34,763 nt of DNA from a virus. Within the stretch, counting starts at the first letter, position 1. Each line of letters opens with the position of its first letter. Made by a program: the position numbers and the translations under genes. The notes under the pieces were generated by a model, which searched no databases, was not told the origin of the DNA, and saw nothing but the letters and a program-made list of their open reading frames with translations. Where the stretch lies: positions 1 through 34,763 of the IMG/VR virus record IMGVR_UViG_3300031963_000507. One strand, written 5' to 3'. This document shows, piece after piece, positions 16,516-24,999 of this stretch.

Positions 16516-18723
16516 ATGCCGCCGCTTATCATTGCCGCTGCTGCTGCTGCTACAGCCGCTGGTGTTAGCGCCGCTGTTGCGGGTACGGTTATTGCGGGGA
16601 TTGCTATATCAACCGTTGCGGCTGCAGCTATTGGTGCAATTGCGGCTATTGCTGTGTCTTATATTGGCTCAACTCTTTTAGCATCAATTAGCGGGAATAA
16701 GGGACCGGGACAATCAGCATCATTCGCCGGGTTGTCTGGATTAAGAACAACGGCGCGGAGTGCCGCAGCCGTACACCAAATTGTTTATGGCCGAGTGCGC
16801 AAAGGCGGGACGCTGGTTTTTTTCCATTCCAAACCTAAGCCGGGCAGCGCAAAGAATGAAATCCTGTACCTAGCTATTGTTCTAGCTGCGAATGAGTGTG
16901 ACGCCGTAGAGCAGTATTATATAAACGGCACGCCTATCGTTATTGACTCGAATGGTGATTGCACGTCACCTTCAAAGTATGTGGGCTTGGTAAAGATTCA
17001 AACAGGCTTAGGCTCACCGGATCAGCTGGCAAACGCTTTTTTTATCAGTGAATGCGAAGGGAAATGGACAGTAGAGCACCGCTTGCGCGGGCGCTGTACT
17101 GCCTATGTCAAACTCACTTATGACGCGGCTGTTTTTGGCTCTGGAATTCCCAATGTAAGCGCCGTTATTCGCGGCATGAAAGTTAAAGATTTTCGCACGA
17201 GCGTCACTGCTTATTCAGAAAACCCGGCTGTTTGTCTTTGGGATTATATGCAGCGCCGCGATAACATCGGGCGGCCTTTGGGTATTGGCGCAACGGAATC
17301 AATGCGGGATAATTCCTATTGGACGGTTGCCGCTAATATCTGTGATGAATTAGTCACAACGCCAGCCGGGCTAGAAAAGCGTTTTACTTGCAACGGCGCA
17401 TTATCTATTGACGGTACGCCTAAAAGTAAAATGGAAGAGCTGCTAACGTCTTTTGCTGGGTCAACGTCTTATACCTCAGGCAAGTGGCGCACCTTTGCCG
17501 CTGGATACGTTACCCCGTCTGTTGAATTCTCAGAGGATGACATAGCCACAATTGACGCATCGGACGTTGCTGTTACCGTGCAAACAAACAAGTCTTTAAA
17601 GGAAAAAATTAACGGTGTTAAGGCGCTCTACATCGATAGAGAGCAAGATTACAATCTTGTTGAGATGCCAGAAATATCCGTTAACGAAACGGAATTAAAT
17701 CGGCGTTTTATCGATTTAACAATGCCTTTTACCAATTCCATTTACTGTGCGCAACGGATCGCAAATATTGCGCTTAAGCAGTCAAGAAAGCAACTTAGCC
17801 TTTCCATCCCTTTAAATTTTAAAGGCATGAAAATCACGCCGGGGGACAACGTAAAAATTACTATTGAGCGTTTTGGATGGGTTAAGAAAGTCTTTAAATG
17901 TGTAGGCTGGACGCTGGACGATTTGGGGCAAATCACCGCAACTTTTCGTGATGATTCGATTGATATTTACAGTGATGATATCGATTATAAAAGCGGCGCG
18001 GCGCTGGAATCTGCAACCGTTCCTAACTGGGTTGCTGAGGATGCAACCGCGCCGGATGGCCTTATTGCTGTTGGCTTAAATAATTCCATTCAGCTATACT
18101 GGGATGAAGTGCAGGACCCGTCTTTTTCATCGGTCAACATCTTTATGGCCAGCACAAACGACCGGGCAACGTCTACGCTTGTTGATAAGACTTCAACCCG
18201 CGCTTATACGGTCAACAACCTACCTAGCAACGCAACCCGTTATTTCTGGATTCGCTCTGAGGATGTTTATGGCACGCTATCGAGCTTTGAGCCTAGTAGC
18301 CCCACTGGTGGCGTTTCAGCAACAACACAAGCGGATAGTTCGGCGCTAATCACTGTGACTGTCAATGTCACTGCTGCCTCTCTTAACGCAGGCACAGCTA
18401 TGGTTTTAGATGCGGCAATCTTGCAGCAATATTATATACGAAATATTGTCATAACAGGCGTAGCTGATTTTGATCATTCCGGCAACAAAGATGTAATATT
18501 GACGGATGGAATCACTACTTGGACAACTTTAGATAAAGCATACCTTAAAAATTTAAGCCCCGCTCGTTGGGGGGAGACGCATGTGCCATACCCTGCTGCG
18601 CAATCGGATATTTCAAAAGAGAGCGGTCCGGGTCAAGATATTAAAATGCAGTATAGTGGTGGGACTACTTCATATTTATCGGGGACGTTTACTGTATTAA
18701 TGACCTATGAAAGGAAACTCTAA
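16516..18723 (+). CDS. Tail tip / host-specificity hub protein (J-like)
   Basis: The 735-residue product starts with a long Ala/Ile/Gly-rich hydrophobic segment (1-60). The conserved hub region follows: RSAAAVHQIVYGRVRKGGTLVFF, WTVEHRLRGRCTAYVKLTYD, NPAVCLWDYM and then FTCNGALSIDGTPKSKMEELL. A fibronectin type III-like domain lies at ~510-605 (APDGLIAVGLNNSIQLYWD, YFWIRSEDVYG). The C-terminal ~130 residues are beta-rich and probably phage-specific. This is the central tail-tip protein holding receptor-binding parts, equivalent in position to lambda J. It starts 1 bp after the peptidase gene. Confidence 0.8.
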   Translation: MPPLIIAAAAAATAAGVSAAVAGTVIAGIAISTVAAAAIGAIAAIAVSYIGSTLLASISGNKGPGQSASFAGLSGLRTTARSAAAVHQIVYGRVRKGGTLVFFHSKPKPGSAKNEILYLAIVLAANECDAVEQYYINGTPIVIDSNGDCTSPSKYVGLVKIQTGLGSPDQLANAFFISECEGKWTVEHRLRGRCTAYVKLTYDAAVFGSGIPNVSAVIRGMKVKDFRTSVTAYSENPAVCLWDYMQRRDNIGRPLGIGATESMRDNSYWTVAANICDELVTTPAGLEKRFTCNGALSIDGTPKSKMEELLTSFAGSTSYTSGKWRTFAAGYVTPSVEFSEDDIATIDASDVAVTVQTNKSLKEKINGVKALYIDREQDYNLVEMPEISVNETELNRRFIDLTMPFTNSIYCAQRIANIALKQSRKQLSLSIPLNFKGMKITPGDNVKITIERFGWVKKVFKCVGWTLDDLGQITATFRDDSIDIYSDDIDYKSGAALESATVPNWVAEDATAPDGLIAVGLNNSIQLYWDEVQDPSFSSVNIFMASTNDRATSTLVDKTSTRAYTVNNLPSNATRYFWIRSEDVYGTLSSFEPSSPTGGVSATTQADSSALITVTVNVTAASLNAGTAMVLDAAILQQYYIRNIVITGVADFDHSGNKDVILTDGITTWTTLDKAYLKNLSPARWGETHVPYPAAQSDISKESGPGQDIKMQYSGGTTSYLSGTFTVLMTYERKL

Positions 18724-18725
18724 CA

Positions 18726-19433
18726 ATGGCATCTTTGGTCTGGCCTGTTGACGTTCGCCCTTATTCACAGGAATTTTTCATAGAGACAAACGTTTCTAGA
18801 TTCACATCTCTTTTTACAAAGCAGAGCCAGCTGCTGGAGCGGCAGGGAAAAAGGTGGGTTTCTGTTGTTTCTTTTCGTGGGTTCTATGAGGGTGCGCTGC
18901 GCATCGAATCGCTTCTAGCGAAAATGAATGGCGGCATGACAACGGTTTTAATGCCGGATTTTCGGCGGCTAGCCCCTCTAAATCCTCTTAATTCTATCCG
19001 TGATTATTATACGGAATCAGGCACAACAACGTTTACCGATGGCGCAACCTTTGATGATGGCGCTGTTTTCTTTTCTGGTACGCTGGCCGATTATTTGGCG
19101 GATATTGAAATATACGCAACCGGGTTTGATAACGAGATTTTTTACAAGGGCGCTTTCCCGCTGCAAAAAGTTGTTAGTGCTGGTGAGATTTTACAAACCA
19201 GCGAAGGCCGCGTGCATATGATTATTGATGATTCGACCGCTGATTCTTTGGGCAATGGCTCGTTTAAGGTTTACCCTACGCTTAAGACGTTCTCATATAT
19301 TGGCAGCCGTCTAATTGACCTCATGACTGCGCCTAGGGTATTAATGAGGGTAACGGCAAACGAATATATGCGCAACAGCAGTTCTGCACCGTTCAACTCA
19401 GAATACAACTTTTCTATGGTTGAGGAACTATGA
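18726..19433 (+). CDS. Minor tail protein
   Basis: The 235-residue product begins LVWPVDVRPYSQEFFIETNVSRF..LFTKQSQLLERQGKRW, a pattern seen in phage minor tail proteins of the tip. It continues with FYEGALRIESLLAKMNGGMTTVLMPDF, a variable middle, and an acidic C-terminus. It starts 2 bp after the hub stop and overlaps the tailspike by ATGA. A linking role between hub and spike is inferred from order. Confidence 0.6.
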   Translation: MASLVWPVDVRPYSQEFFIETNVSRFTSLFTKQSQLLERQGKRWVSVVSFRGFYEGALRIESLLAKMNGGMTTVLMPDFRRLAPLNPLNSIRDYYTESGTTTFTDGATFDDGAVFFSGTLADYLADIEIYATGFDNEIFYKGAFPLQKVVSAGEILQTSEGRVHMIIDDSTADSLGNGSFKVYPTLKTFSYIGSRLIDLMTAPRVLMRVTANEYMRNSSSAPFNSEYNFSMVEEL

Positions 19434-22400
19434 CAATTTACACGCCAGACGAAATAATCCCCGCCTCTGGCAACGTGCCAAAAGATAAGTTGCGCGAGTT
19501 TATTCGTCAAACGGGTGTTGCTAATATCAATCGCTTAAAATTTATTCGCATACAAGACCAAGCTGGCCATATTGGTGATTATAATTCCGATACCGGATCG
19601 GGAAGTTCTGATCACGTTGCTTTTGGCAATGCTCTTGATGCGATGCTGGCAGACGAAGATGCCGTTTTTGAAGGTAACGGCCAGCCTCTATTCCTTGGCA
19701 CTACAAACTTAGGTGCAAAGCGTATTTCACCCCGTGCGCGGTTCTACTGGAACGGCACGAGGATTTATGCTGATACCCGCCCCGGCGGTGTTTACAACAC
19801 GGGCGGCATAGTAACTCTCAATGCGCCGCAGGGCATGTACCATGAGGATTTAATTCTTAATGGGTTAACAGAGCACCGTATCACGTCAATATCAGTATCA
19901 GGAACAACCGCAACGGTTACAACGGCGGATGCCCACGGCTACGTTCCCAATCAATTAACGTACTTATGGGGCGTTGAGCAGCCCACTGGATCTCTAACAA
20001 CTATCGAGACAATTCTTTCAGCAAGGGAATATAATGGACGCAAAGTTGTTTTAAGCGTTCCTACCACAACGAGCTTTACTTTTGCCGTGACGGCAGGAAC
20101 CCCTACAAACCCCGTGGTGCTGCGCGGGCGTTGCGCTTGGACTAAAAATATTCTTTTCGGCGGTGATGGCTTGCGGCTGTTTACTGGCCAGTATGTTCAC
20201 CTTAACCGCGTGCGATTTGAATCGATTAATGATGCCTACGTTCGCTATACAACAACAACAAACAACTCAACAATTCAAGCAAACCCCTATGCGCCAGTTG
20301 CCGCTGGCTTCTTAAAGATGACGGATTGTCATGCCATCAATTGCGTGCAGGCTTCCACTTCTTTCGGCGGTGCATATAACGTTGACATAACGGGTCACAC
20401 CTATGAAGGCGGCAAGGCTTCCAGCTTTAAATTCGCGTCACAACTCGCGGGCGGCGGTTCATTCCGCTATCACGGTCAAGTGCGAGATACTGTGCCAGCC
20501 GCTTTCGGAGGCTTTGATGCATCGCATCCTAACTGTTATGCGGGCGTAGGATTTGTTGCGGAAGGCGTCAATTTCTTTGATGTCGACCTTTTGCTTGATG
20601 GCGTGCGCGAAGGTTTCAATATTCTGCCTAACCGCGATGCGGATGCTATCGCAACATCTAAAACTGCAAACCATGGCCACATACGAATCAATGCACGCAA
20701 TTGCGGCGATCCTTTAAACAGGCGCTTATGGAACGTGGGACGGATTGAGGATAACTCTACGCAAACCTCTGTAATTGACGGTTGCCGCAACATAACTTTT
20801 GATATCAATGTCGAAAACTTGCGCGGGTGGGCGATAAGAATTGGTAACAACTTAGGCCACATGAATACCATTTCTGGGAAAGTGCGCACTACACGTTGCT
20901 TAGGCGCTCTTGTGATGCGCTTGCGAAACGGTGGGCGCAGTAAGATTGAAGTTGAAGGCGATGGCACTGGCGCAAGCACTGCTGATTTGTGGGTAACAAA
21001 TACAGTTACTTATAAAGTTAGTGAGGGCATGATCTATAATGGTGGCGTCTGGCGCTGTGATGTAACGCCTGGCACAAATTCCACTATCGGGCCTACGGGA
21101 ACCGGGGTTATCGCAACTGCAGACGGTTATACTTGGAAGTATATTCATGCTAGCACTGGCATTGTAATTGATGCAGACGAATCCACATCAATGATGGAGG
21201 AGATGGATCTTGATTTAATATATCGCAATAGCCCGGTTGGTGGCGGCGTATATTTAAGCAAGTTATACGGCGCAAGTTATAATGTGGTTTCCACTGGCAA
21301 TAGTGGCCCAGGCTTAAATGAGCAGGCGCTTACAAACTGCCTTGCAAAAAATATCATGGTGCACAGAAACGGCAGCACTCAGGTTAATTCGACTGGTTTA
21401 ATAAATCACAACTACGCCGTGCTTGATTATGATTGTGCTAACAATGCGTTCAATCCGCATACAATCGATTCTTATCAAGACGTTGTCATCAATAAGCGTA
21501 CCATTCGCAATGCCGCGTCAACCGCTAACATCAATCTAAACGGGCTGCGCCCCGATGGCATCACCATCACAGAACCCGCCGCAATGATTAACTGTACAAC
21601 CGTGCAGGATGTTTTGAATAACTTAGGTTATGCCTACAAGCATTTAATGGATAAGAATAAATTTAATATAGAGGTTCCCGGTATCGCCGATGCGGGGAGC
21701 GCAGGCGGAACGCCAGGCGTATATCCGGGCGGCTCTCGTTTACGCTTAGGCTCTTTTGGCACTACGCTACAAAAGGGCGGCGCTGCTGCTGGCTCTATGA
21801 CGTATGACTGCAAAAACCCCGGCATCTATGTACCGAACGCATATGCAGCAGGCGCACCCCCGGTGGCAAAGCGGATTAACGGCGCAAACACATTTACCAG
21901 CGGCTGCGGCTGGGCAGCTACTAATAATACTGTTGTTGGCTGTATCGCAGTTTATGAAGTTGTCAACTTTGGCGAAGCTGGCGCAACGGGCAACTTAGGA
22001 ACCGAACCGCCAGCCGATACGTTTGGTATTGTTGACGGTAGCACTATTAATACCAATGCGCATTGGTGGCTCTACCTGAATAACTATAAGGATTTAGGCA
22101 GCGCCGGATCGCCGCTGTGGGCATCGGGTCAAACCGTACAGCCGGGCGATATACGCAGCGTGGGCTTTGCTCTAACAAGCCTCACAGGCAACGGCACAAC
22201 CGCAACAGCAGTTAAAGCTAGCCATGGTCTTTCCACCGGGGATAAGCGTTATATTGCTCGCGCTAATGGCCAATTCAGCACCTATAATCAAACAACGCAA
22301 AATTTCGACTTGGTAACGATAACCGTTGTTGATGCGAACACGTTTATCTTCCCTTCTTTAGGCACGGGAACCGCAGCCCCATCTACAGGAAACACTGAAA

Positions 22401-22546
22401 TTGTTTGTTTGACGGGTTGCTATGAAATGGTAGCACCGAATACAAGAACAACGGGTTCAACTGCCCCGGTAGGGCGTGGCATAGTGTCTGGTAACTATTT
22501 CCTTGCTGTTGCTGGCGCGGGCGTTAAGTTTGTGAAGGTGGCATAA
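19430..22546 (+). CDS. Tailspike, pectate-lyase-like beta-helix
   Basis: The 1038-residue product has a short N-terminal attachment part, then DHVAFGNALDAMLADEDAVFEGNGQPLFLGTTN (split landmark), the usual entry to a right-handed beta-helix spike. The long helix region holds many N-x-(I/V) steps. Inserted modules are seen: HGYVPNQLTY..FTFAVT at ~150-225 with a related HGLSTGDKRY..TFIFPSL at ~913-985, and a GGVWRCDVTPGTNSTIGPTGTG segment at ~535-560 like those in the SGNH protein. It probably recognises or degrades surface polysaccharide. No catalytic residues could be named. Confidence 0.75.
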   Translation: MTIYTPDEIIPASGNVPKDKLREFIRQTGVANINRLKFIRIQDQAGHIGDYNSDTGSGSSDHVAFGNALDAMLADEDAVFEGNGQPLFLGTTNLGAKRISPRARFYWNGTRIYADTRPGGVYNTGGIVTLNAPQGMYHEDLILNGLTEHRITSISVSGTTATVTTADAHGYVPNQLTYLWGVEQPTGSLTTIETILSAREYNGRKVVLSVPTTTSFTFAVTAGTPTNPVVLRGRCAWTKNILFGGDGLRLFTGQYVHLNRVRFESINDAYVRYTTTTNNSTIQANPYAPVAAGFLKMTDCHAINCVQASTSFGGAYNVDITGHTYEGGKASSFKFASQLAGGGSFRYHGQVRDTVPAAFGGFDASHPNCYAGVGFVAEGVNFFDVDLLLDGVREGFNILPNRDADAIATSKTANHGHIRINARNCGDPLNRRLWNVGRIEDNSTQTSVIDGCRNITFDINVENLRGWAIRIGNNLGHMNTISGKVRTTRCLGALVMRLRNGGRSKIEVEGDGTGASTADLWVTNTVTYKVSEGMIYNGGVWRCDVTPGTNSTIGPTGTGVIATADGYTWKYIHASTGIVIDADESTSMMEEMDLDLIYRNSPVGGGVYLSKLYGASYNVVSTGNSGPGLNEQALTNCLAKNIMVHRNGSTQVNSTGLINHNYAVLDYDCANNAFNPHTIDSYQDVVINKRTIRNAASTANINLNGLRPDGITITEPAAMINCTTVQDVLNNLGYAYKHLMDKNKFNIEVPGIADAGSAGGTPGVYPGGSRLRLGSFGTTLQKGGAAAGSMTYDCKNPGIYVPNAYAAGAPPVAKRINGANTFTSGCGWAATNNTVVGCIAVYEVVNFGEAGATGNLGTEPPADTFGIVDGSTINTNAHWWLYLNNYKDLGSAGSPLWASGQTVQPGDIRSVGFALTSLTGNGTTATAVKASHGLSTGDKRYIARANGQFSTYNQTTQNFDLVTITVVDANTFIFPSLGTGTAAPSTGNTEIVCLTGCYEMVAPNTRTTGSTAPVGRGIVSGNYFLAVAGAGVKFVKVA

Positions 22547-22550
22547 AAAT

Positions 22551-22757
22551 ATGACGGACACACGATCAATCGTTAGTGTACAGGCGGTTAAGGTTCGCCA
22601 GGTTGACGACAGCGGCACAACAACAGCGTATCTTGATCACTTGTTGGTTACGCTTTATGGCGGCGAGAGCTTTTACACGCGGCCTTTGGGGCATCCCCTT
22701 TGTGCTTATGAAGGTCAAATTCAAGACTGGATAGATGCTGGCGGCGCAATCACCTAA
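22551..22757 (+). CDS. Small tail-associated protein, last of the + tail operon
   Basis: The 68-residue product (VSVQAVKVRQVDDSGTTTAYLDHLLVTLYGG, then YEGQIQDWIDAGGAI) is of a type often found after spike genes. No function is known; a spike chaperone or small tip subunit is possible. It starts 4 bp after the spike stop, and its last 8 bp overlap the convergent gene on the other strand. No clear terminator was seen between the two. Confidence 0.55.
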   Translation: MTDTRSIVSVQAVKVRQVDDSGTTTAYLDHLLVTLYGGESFYTRPLGHPLCAYEGQIQDWIDAGGAIT

Positions 22758-23121
22758 GCCCTAAAAACTTTTCAACCTTATTGAATAGGCTCTCTACCTT
22801 TTGGCGCGGCGTCTTAGGTGCTTCAAAAAATAATTCAAAATCAGCATCGGGGTGAAACTTTCTAAAGGTTTCAAAATCTTCTTTACTGTCAAAAATCAGC
22901 ACGCTGTTTCCGAAATAATAGGCTAGCTTATGACTCATGATGTTAACATTCACACCATGTAAATCTGTGTATCCGGGCGCGGGAAAAATCTGTAAAGCGT
23001 GAACGCCCGTTCTTGGATCGTAGCCGTACTTCATGCGTATCTGGCTGGCATCCGCCACGTTTGGTTTTATTTTTTGAGGCTTTGGCGTTGGCTTTTTAAA
23101 TTCCAAGATGTTATCCGTCAT
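22750..23121 (-). CDS. Hypothetical protein
   Basis: The 123-residue product is basic at the N-terminus (EFKKPTPKPQKIKPN). It has a central GVHALQIFPAPGY and a section KEDFETFRKFHPDADFELFF, ending in a helix. No family was recognised. It is the last gene of a minus-strand set running from 24551, and it overlaps its upstream neighbour by 4 bp. Its 3' end overlaps the tail operon by 8 bp in convergent direction. Confidence 0.55.
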   Translation of the reverse strand: MTDNILEFKKPTPKPQKIKPNVADASQIRMKYGYDPRTGVHALQIFPAPGYTDLHGVNVNIMSHKLAYYFGNSVLIFDSKEDFETFRKFHPDADFELFFEAPKTPRQKVESLFNKVEKFLGLR

Positions 23122-23429
23122 AGAGTTTCTAACTCCTCCTCAACATAGGGTGGCCATTCATTCCAGCCGCGCATTGCGCCGTATATTACAGCGAGCTGTT
23201 TCGTTTTAAAACCAGCTATATGCATAAAGGGAAAATGCTTTCGCAGAATAATGCAATAATAAGGTTTAGGGCATATCCAGCACCAGCGCAAAATGTCATC
23301 GGGGAATTCTGTTAACTCAAACGGACCCGTTTTGTTTCGGGCGTGCGCGAGGAACTCAGTCACGCGCCGAACCGTTTGCTTTTGGTCTTTTGGAATTGTT
23401 GAGCCAATCCCAATCTTTAATTGAAGCAA
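23118..23429 (-). CDS. Hypothetical protein
   Basis: The 103-residue open frame begins with TTG at 23429; an in-frame GTG at 23363 would give ~81 residues and remove most of the 74-bp overlap with the next gene. Neither start has a good ribosome site. Landmarks are VTEFLAHARNKTGPFELTEF and WCWICPKPYYCIIL, with a final GAMRGWNEWPPYVEEELE. The WCWIC/CIIL cysteines could bind metal, but no family was recognised. The 3' end overlaps the downstream gene by 4 bp. Confidence 0.45.
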   Translation of the reverse strand: MLQLKIGIGSTIPKDQKQTVRRVTEFLAHARNKTGPFELTEFPDDILRWCWICPKPYYCIILRKHFPFMHIAGFKTKQLAVIYGAMRGWNEWPPYVEEELETL

Positions 23430-23589
23430 GGTCAGTCACTACGCCGCAATAATGGCATATGCCGTGGTGAAAGGTTGCAACGTGCTGCTCTGGCCATATC
23501 GCATCTCGCTCTTGTGCGCAGGGCGTGCATATATAATTTTCATCCCCGGCCAGCCGCAACGTGCGCCTGTTATCGATTATTGCTGTCAT
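23356..23589 (-). CDS. Small zinc-ribbon-like protein
   Basis: The 77-residue product has CTPC and, ~20 residues later, HHGICHYCG, which fit a four-ligand Cys/His zinc site common in small phage proteins of unknown role. The last 74 bp overlap the downstream frame, so one of the two ends or starts is uncertain. It overlaps its upstream neighbour by 4 bp. The metal binding is inferred from spacing only. Confidence 0.5.
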   Translation of the reverse strand: MTAIIDNRRTLRLAGDENYICTPCAQERDAIWPEQHVATFHHGICHYCGVVTDLASIKDWDWLNNSKRPKANGSARD

Positions 23590-23759
23590 AGTTTTTCATC
23601 CCTATTTTTAAAAGCTATTGCCGCGTTCAATTCAGCGGCTTCTTTTTCCGCCTGCTCATGGTAAAGCCAGCAGCTAACCGTAACGGCGGGCTTATCATCT
23701 TTTACATAGCGAACCTCAGAGCCGAATTTTCCGCTGAATACAAAGTATTTTTCCGTCAT
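23586..23759 (-). CDS. Hypothetical small protein
   Basis: The ATG at 23759 was chosen: it has a GGGGG ribosome site and forms an ATGA overlap with the upstream stop; an earlier ATG at 23777 gives six more residues. The 57-residue product (MTEKYFVFSGKFGSEVRYVKD..VTVSCWLYHEQAEKEAAELN) has a beta half and an acidic helix. No family was recognised. Confidence 0.5.
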   Translation of the reverse strand: MTEKYFVFSGKFGSEVRYVKDDKPAVTVSCWLYHEQAEKEAAELNAAIAFKNRDEKL

Positions 23760-23995
23760 TGTTGCCCCCCGTACCATTTTAAAAACTCAGCAGCACCGCC
23801 CTCAAACATTCGCCCTTGCGCACGCCACTTGCCCCGGCTGGGGTAGAAGTCAACAAGCGGCTTATCTTTTTCACGAAAGAGGATTGTTTCACCGCCATTC
23901 GCCTTTGAGAATTTAACGTTGCTTTGCAGCAAGATATCCATGTTTTCTTTTTTTGTTATAGTCTTTTTACTCTGGATGGCCTGATAATCCTGCAT
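23756..23995 (-). CDS. Hypothetical small protein
   Basis: The 79-residue product from the ATG at 23995 has an AAGGTG ribosome site; an internal ATG at 23941 would give 61 residues. The part ETILFREKDKPLVDFYPSRGKW..GRMFEGGAAEFLKWYG resembles small early phage proteins of unknown role. It is ATGA-coupled to the gene downstream. The start remains undecided. Confidence 0.5.
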   Translation of the reverse strand: MQDYQAIQSKKTITKKENMDILLQSNVKFSKANGGETILFREKDKPLVDFYPSRGKWRAQGRMFEGGAAEFLKWYGGQQ

Positions 23996-23998
23996 CGT

Positions 23999-24184
23999 TT
24001 ACACCTTCTTTTTTTTAAAGGAAAATTTTCTTGTTATTGCAACACGCGGCGATATATCCGCCATTAGCTTATATAGGCTCATGGCGATAGTCTTTTCGTT
24101 AAAATCAAGCGTGCTATCAACATAGATTAAATCTATTATTTCAGCCGATTGATTGTCATTGGCCGTGGTTATTTCTTTTTCCAT
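23999..24184 (-). CDS. Hypothetical small protein
   Basis: The 61-residue product has an acidic first half (IIDLIYVDSTLDFNEKTIA) and a basic end (KFSFKKKKV). It overlaps the upstream membrane protein gene by 16 bp. The Lys-rich end is coded by an A-rich stretch that also forms the ribosome-site region of the next gene. No family was recognised. Confidence 0.45.
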   Translation of the reverse strand: MEKEITTANDNQSAEIIDLIYVDSTLDFNEKTIAMSLYKLMADISPRVAITRKFSFKKKKV

Positions 24185-24378
24185 AGGCGTTGCCGTCTGT
24201 TGTCATTTATAGGCGCTTTAAGTTTAGATAGGCCGTATTGCTTCCCCACAACTCTATGCACTGGTTTGCGGCTCTTTGCCCGCAGTATTTCGTGGATAGC
24301 CAGCACCGCAATCGCAATTGAAGTTGAAATAAAGAAAAGAATCATAAGGGTGTTTGGTACGCCTGCGATGCTGCTCAT
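24169..24378 (-). CDS. Small single-pass membrane protein
   Basis: The 69-residue product has one clear transmembrane segment near the N-terminus (LMILFFISTSIAIAVLAI, ~11-28) followed by a basic tail (RAKSRKPVHRVV, NDNRRQRLWKKK). By the positive-inside rule the tail is cytoplasmic. Function is unknown; an inner-membrane accessory or exclusion-type role is only possible. ATGA overlap with the upstream gene at 24375-24378 supports a real operon. Confidence 0.5.
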   Translation of the reverse strand: MSSIAGVPNTLMILFFISTSIAIAVLAIHEILRAKSRKPVHRVVGKQYGLSKLKAPINDNRRQRLWKKK

Positions 24379-24551
24379 GCTGCTAGCTCCTCAGTGTTTG
24401 TCATGCCCAATTCAGCACGCACAATGCCGATAATGCTTTCCATATTATCCGGGATTGCCTTGTTGCTTTGTATAAATTGCAGCGCATCTAGGGCTAGTAT
24501 AAGCGTAGATTTTGTACTATTAGTTGTAATGTTTTCGCTAGGTGTTTTCAT
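24375..24551 (-). CDS. Hypothetical small protein, first of the minus operon
   Basis: The ATG at 24551 was chosen because GGAG lies 6 bases before it, inside the first codons of a weaker ATG at 24563. The 58-residue product (STKSTLILALDALQFIQSN, DNMESIIGIVRAELGM) is helical and acidic. No family was recognised. It is the first gene after a divergent regulatory region with a candidate promoter and operator. Confidence 0.5.
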   Translation of the reverse strand: MKTPSENITTNSTKSTLILALDALQFIQSNKAIPDNMESIIGIVRAELGMTNTEELAA

Positions 24552-24572
24552 TTTTGGCTCCATGTGATATTG

Positions 24573-24600
24573 TTAATAACGAGTTAATTAACGCAGTCAA
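24573..24600 (-). promoter_or_regulatory. Candidate promoter of the minus-strand small-gene operon
   Basis: Read on the minus strand, TTGACT (24595-24600) and TATTAA (24573-24578) are 16 bases apart, 22 bp before the gene start at 24551. A second TTGACG lies at 24609-24614 within the adjacent dyad. The match is good but unproven. Confidence 0.5.
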
Positions 24601-24601
24601 G

Positions 24602-24622
24602 AAATAAACGTCAAGTTTATTT
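24602..24622. promoter_or_regulatory. Candidate repressor operator O1
   Basis: AAATAAAC and GTTTATTT form perfect 8-base arms around GTCAA. It lies in the divergent region between the minus small-gene operon and the lysis cassette, next to the -35 element of the minus promoter. Its core AAACGTCAAGTTT is nearly the same as dyads at 27483 and 31637. Confidence 0.6.
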
Positions 24623-24637
24623 GAGGTGCTAAAAAAG

Positions 24638-24685
24638 ATGAACATTGTAACGCAAACAATGCTTGATGAGGGCGGCCAGAAATGA
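24638..24685 (+). CDS. Possible 15-residue leader peptide of lysis cassette
   Basis: An ATG with a GAGGTG ribosome site ~11 bases upstream opens a 15-codon frame (MNIVTQTMLDEGGQK) whose TGA overlaps the ATG of the next gene as ATGA. It is the only start with a good site in this leader; the gene at 24682 has only GGCGG/CCAGAA before it. The peptide could deliver ribosomes to the lysis gene. It may be chance. Confidence 0.35.
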   Translation: MNIVTQTMLDEGGQK

Positions 24686-24993
24686 GCAACAATGTTGTGT
24701 GCTTGTCAAAAAATGCCCCTGAAAGAACGGGGAGGCTTTTTCTAATGACGCATGATGTAAATGATTTATTTAGGCTTTTGTCTGTAATGGAAGAGAGACA
24801 GAAAAATCATCAAAAAGATTTTGAAGTCTTTAAGGAAGAGTTCAAAGAAAAACAGAAAACATTGCATAGCCGGATTGATTCCCTAGAGCAAACACGCACA
24901 AAATGGGCAACGGGTGCAACTGTTTTATTCGCTCTTGGCGCAGCTAGCGACCAGATATTTAAGGCCATTTCATCTATTCTAACGAGGGTTTAA
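24682..24993 (+). CDS. Coiled-coil plus transmembrane lysis protein (XhlA-like)
   Basis: The 103-residue product has a charged coiled coil (~residues 36-70, EERQKNHQKDFEVFKEEFKE and LHSRIDSLEQTRTKW) followed by one transmembrane segment (GATVLFALGAASDQIFKAI) near the C-terminus. This order is that of XhlA-type holin-associated proteins. It stands first in a three-gene cassette with an endolysin and a holin. It could alternatively be a spanin-like part, but no lipobox is seen. Confidence 0.6.
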   Translation: MSNNVVCLSKNAPERTGRLFLMTHDVNDLFRLLSVMEERQKNHQKDFEVFKEEFKEKQKTLHSRIDSLEQTRTKWATGATVLFALGAASDQIFKAISSILTRV

Positions 24994-24999
24994 AAGGCA

